Shown in pieces: positions 5,787 to 7,555 of a stretch of 7,555 nt of DNA. The position numbers and the translations under genes are program-made. The DNA comes from Victivallales bacterium. Its GTDB lineage: Bacteria > Verrucomicrobiota > Lentisphaeria > Oligosphaerales > Lenti-02. Every line of letters begins with the position of its first letter. Positions within the stretch are counted from its first letter, which is position 1. Location: the NCBI GenBank assembly GCA_018648945.1, contig JABGQJ010000373.1, positions 1 through 7,555 of the forward strand, in the 5' to 3' direction. The notes beneath the pieces were generated by a model. It saw only the letters and a program-made list of their open reading frames with translations. It was not told where the DNA came from and made no database searches.

Positions 5787-7106
5787 ATGGAGCCCTGGGT
5801 GCTTCTGCAGGAAGTCGCCGTACCGGAACCACTGTGCGTCACACGCACCATCGACGGGGTGGCACGGACCTTCGCCGGGGATCTGCGGGCAGGCGACCTG
5901 CAGGGCGATGGCAAACTGAGTTTCGTGGTCTACCGGTCGCTCGATTGCGCCCATGACGAAGGCGGGATGAAGCCCTGCTTCATGGGAGCGTTCGACGTCT
6001 CCGGGCAGATGCTGTGGCACGTCGGCGACGGCGGCGAACAGCCCTGCCGACCGGGGCCGGTTGCCTTGTTCGACCTGGACGGGGACGGCGTGGACGAGAT
6101 TCTCTGCTTCTTCCTTGATGCCACGCGATCCGCGCCCCCCGATTCCCTGGCCAACGTGGTCATGCAGATCCGTTCCGGGCGCACGGGCGAGGTCCTCCGG
6201 CAGGCCGCCCCGCCAGAATTGCGGGCCTGTGCCGGACGGGGACCGAACTGGGCTCACCAACGCTTGCTGCTGGCCAATCTGCGCGGGCTGGAGCGCCCCC
6301 GTGACTTCGTGGTCAAACTGGGCACGGTCGTCCTGGCCTTCGACGAGAATCTGCGCGTGCTCTGGCGCTACGAATGCCCTTGGGAGAAGTACGGCAACTG
6401 CCCGGCGTACATCCCTTCAGTCGGCGATATCGATGACGACGGGCGGGACGAGGTGAATGGCGGCTACTACCTGCTGGACCACGACGGGCGGGTGCTGTGG
6501 GAACGGGCCTGGGCACACCACATGGACTCGGTCGCAATCTGCCCCTGGGATGATGGGCGGATGCGGGCGGTCGGGTCGGGAGGCGGTCATGTGCTCGATG
6601 CTGCCGGGAACGTAGTCCTGTGCTTGGGCGAAGGCCTTGTCCCCCATGGCCAGGAGGTCCGGATCGCCCGCTTCGACCCAGCCGATCCCGAGCCCCAGAT
6701 GGCCATGCGCTGGAATGCCCACGACCCGGCACTTCTCCTCGCCAACACCCGTGGCGAAGTCGTGGCCCGCTGCACCCTCAACACCTCCCCCAACAACACG
6801 GGGATGGAGGCGATCTTCCCCGACGGTCCGAACGGATGCGCCGTGCTCTACAACGGCGGCATGGTCTGGGACCCTCTCACTGGCGAGAACTGGTGCCTGC
6901 CCGGCCTGCCCCACCCCACCCCCATCGGGCGCATGTCCTGGTACCACTGCATCCCCGTCGTGCTCTGGCACGACGGCGCGGAAGGCATCGTGCTCTACAA
7001 TCCATGGGAGCCCATCGTGCGCGTCTACGGCCCCACCTCCCATGCAGACCATCCCCAGTGCTTCCGCCCATCCCCCCGCCAGTACAACGCCCGACTGATG
7101 GACTGA
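5787..7106 (+). CDS. Beta-propeller protein with FG-GAP-like Asp-rich loops, rhamnogalacturonan-lyase-like
   Basis: This is a 439-aa protein of repeated blades, each marked by a calcium-loop-like motif: GDLQGDGKLSF (36-46), FDLDGDGVDEI (95-105) and GDIDDDGRDEV (213-223). Each is followed by strands such as FMGAFDVSGQMLW (65-77), FDENLRVLWRYE (185-196) and LLDHDGRVLWER (229-240). The middle part, GDIDDDGRDEVNGGYYLLD (213-231) then a segment with HHMD (244-247), recalls polysaccharide lyase family 11 (rhamnogalacturonan lyase) propellers, but the similarity is partial and catalysis is not shown. There is no signal peptide, which is odd for a polymer-degrading enzyme, so it may act on oligosaccharides inside the cell or be a binding protein. 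ATG 5787 has AGGAG (5775-5779) seven bases upstream. It lies 28 bases after the kinase stop and is probably co-transcribed with it. Cysteines are numerous, which agrees with a cytoplasmic location. Confidence 0.88.
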   Translation: MEPWVLLQEVAVPEPLCVTRTIDGVARTFAGDLRAGDLQGDGKLSFVVYRSLDCAHDEGGMKPCFMGAFDVSGQMLWHVGDGGEQPCRPGPVALFDLDGDGVDEILCFFLDATRSAPPDSLANVVMQIRSGRTGEVLRQAAPPELRACAGRGPNWAHQRLLLANLRGLERPRDFVVKLGTVVLAFDENLRVLWRYECPWEKYGNCPAYIPSVGDIDDDGRDEVNGGYYLLDHDGRVLWERAWAHHMDSVAICPWDDGRMRAVGSGGGHVLDAAGNVVLCLGEGLVPHGQEVRIARFDPADPEPQMAMRWNAHDPALLLANTRGEVVARCTLNTSPNNTGMEAIFPDGPNGCAVLYNGGMVWDPLTGENWCLPGLPHPTPIGRMSWYHCIPVVLWHDGAEGIVLYNPWEPIVRVYGPTSHADHPQCFRPSPRQYNARLMD

Positions 7107-7109
7107 TCC

Positions 7110-7161
7110 GGTCCCGACCGCTGCCGGGATCCACGCACCCCATGGGCGCACGGCATGGGGT
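7110..7161 (+). terminator. Two hairpins ending the kinase-propeller operon
   Basis: GGTCCCG (7110-7116) pairs with CGGGATC (7125-7131) with one G-T wobble. ACCCCATG (7137-7144) pairs perfectly with CATGGGGT (7154-7161) around a 9-base loop. The second is an 8-bp GC-rich stem placed 30 bases after the propeller stop and followed only by TTG, so it lacks a T-run. It is the best transcript-end candidate in the window. Confidence 0.4.
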
Positions 7162-7189
7162 TGTGAAGGCCCGCGCTGCTGACTACAAT
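7161..7189 (+). promoter_or_regulatory. Sigma70-like promoter of the surface-repeat gene
   Basis: TTGTGA (7161-7166) and TACAAT (7184-7189) are exactly 17 bases apart, with four and five of six consensus bases; the -10 is preceded by C. This is the best promoter in the window. Its first base is the last base of the preceding hairpin. The start point would be near 7196, about 60 bases before the ATG at 7259. Confidence 0.65.
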
Positions 7190-7258
7190 TGACTGGCGAG
7201 CCCGAGAAGACACTCGCCCTTCCGGATTCCGTCGTAGAGCAAACTGGAGAACACACAG

Positions 7259-7555
7259 ATGACACGCCTCCTGGCAGCAGCAATCACAGCCTTGACGGTA
7301 ACCACCATGGCCATGGAAGGCCCAGCTCCGTTCCAAGCAAGCCTCACTCCGGATATCGCCATCCAAGACTCCACGACCTTCATCCGGGGCCTCAGCCTCA
7401 GCATCTGGGGCGAGAACCCCCAGCGCTCCCTCGCCCTCGGCCTCGTCAACGGGACATCCGGCGACAGTGGCGGGTTCAGCTTCGGCTGGCTGCTCAACTA
7501 CGGCGATAACTACACCGGCGTCACCTGGGCCGCGGTGAACTTCACCGAGGGCGAT
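7259..7555 (+). CDS. Exported surface-repeat protein (LA_2272-like), 5' part only
   Basis: The 99 residues visible run to the window edge without a stop. The N-terminus MTRLLAAAITALTVTTMAME is a short signal peptide with likely cleavage around MAM-EG. The mature part begins FQASLTPDIAIQDSTTFIRG (25-44), then LSLSIWGENP (46-55), LALGLVNGTSGDSGG (58-72) and LLNYGDNYTGVTWAAVNFTEGD (78-99 in this partial copy; GVTWAAVN is residues 87-94). The G-x-x-x-G-x-V-N and 'Y-x-G-V-x-W-x-x-V-N' rhythm matches LA_2272-type surface repeats first named from Leptospira, in which short GLQLGLVN units repeat through an outer-membrane or surface beta structure. Function is unknown. GGAG (7246-7249) lies nine bases before the ATG and a strong promoter is upstream. 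The family call is from pattern recognition on an incomplete protein. Confidence 0.8.
   Translation, partial: MTRLLAAAITALTVTTMAMEGPAPFQASLTPDIAIQDSTTFIRGLSLSIWGENPQRSLALGLVNGTSGDSGGFSFGWLLNYGDNYTGVTWAAVNFTEGD

Noticed and set aside
5352..6260. Minus-strand open frame of 302 codons across the kinase-propeller junction
   Set aside because: It is a shadow of two well-supported plus-strand genes with low-complexity Arg/Pro/Gly-rich translation.
6417..7283. Minus-strand open frame of 288 codons opposite the propeller gene
   Set aside because: It covers the end of the propeller gene, the terminator hairpin and a strong plus-strand promoter, and has no recognisable domain.

Overview
This is a GC-rich bacterial chromosomal window that reads as ordinary, mostly single-gene or two-gene transcription units rather than a mobile island or defence locus. 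The gene set suggests a member of the PVC superphylum or a related phylum (Lentisphaerota, Kiritimatiellota, Verrucomicrobiota or Planctomycetota). The clues are a conserved lipoprotein with a 'W(F)GLD(L)xNDD' end, a Leptospira LA_2272-like surface-repeat protein, a secreted Big_5-like single-domain protein, a Ycf46-type AAA ATPase, and a heptameric TTCGAYG repeat between genes. No rRNA, tRNA or complete mobile element is present, so the phylum assignment is inference from protein flavour only.

Left part (1-1000). The minus strand begins with a short remnant that looks like the end of a REP-associated (Y1) transposase, abutting a degenerate 7-bp tandem repeat. Two minus-strand genes follow, probably co-transcribed: a 99-aa Dabb (stress-responsive A/B barrel) protein and, 48 bp downstream, a 146-aa exported Big_5-like Ig-fold protein. 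Their promoter lies in the gap at about 1033-1062.

Centre (1000-4613). A divergent intergenic region with several small hairpins and a possible 28-codon leader ORF precedes a GT4-type glycosyltransferase. Next comes a Ycf46-like AAA ATPase with its own promoter, then a 216-aa predicted lipoprotein, all on the plus strand.

Right part (4614-7555). A good sigma70-like promoter drives a likely two-gene operon: 2-dehydro-3-deoxygalactonokinase (dgoK-like), then a 439-aa beta-propeller protein with Asp-rich FG-GAP-like loops that resembles rhamnogalacturonan lyase family 11 folds but has no signal peptide. A hairpin closes the operon and touches the next promoter (TTGTGA-N17-TACAAT), which serves a surface/outer-membrane repeat protein cut by the window end.

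Functionally, the right-hand operon suggests sugar-acid (galactonate / galactose-derived KDGal) catabolism tied to polysaccharide use. The lipoprotein, the Big_5-like protein and the terminal protein belong to the cell envelope. I found no convincing novel system. The points most worth checking are the orphan DgoK plus propeller pair, the in-frame leader ORF before the glycosyltransferase, the recurrent CTANNNT -10 motif, and the repeat/transposase-remnant junction.
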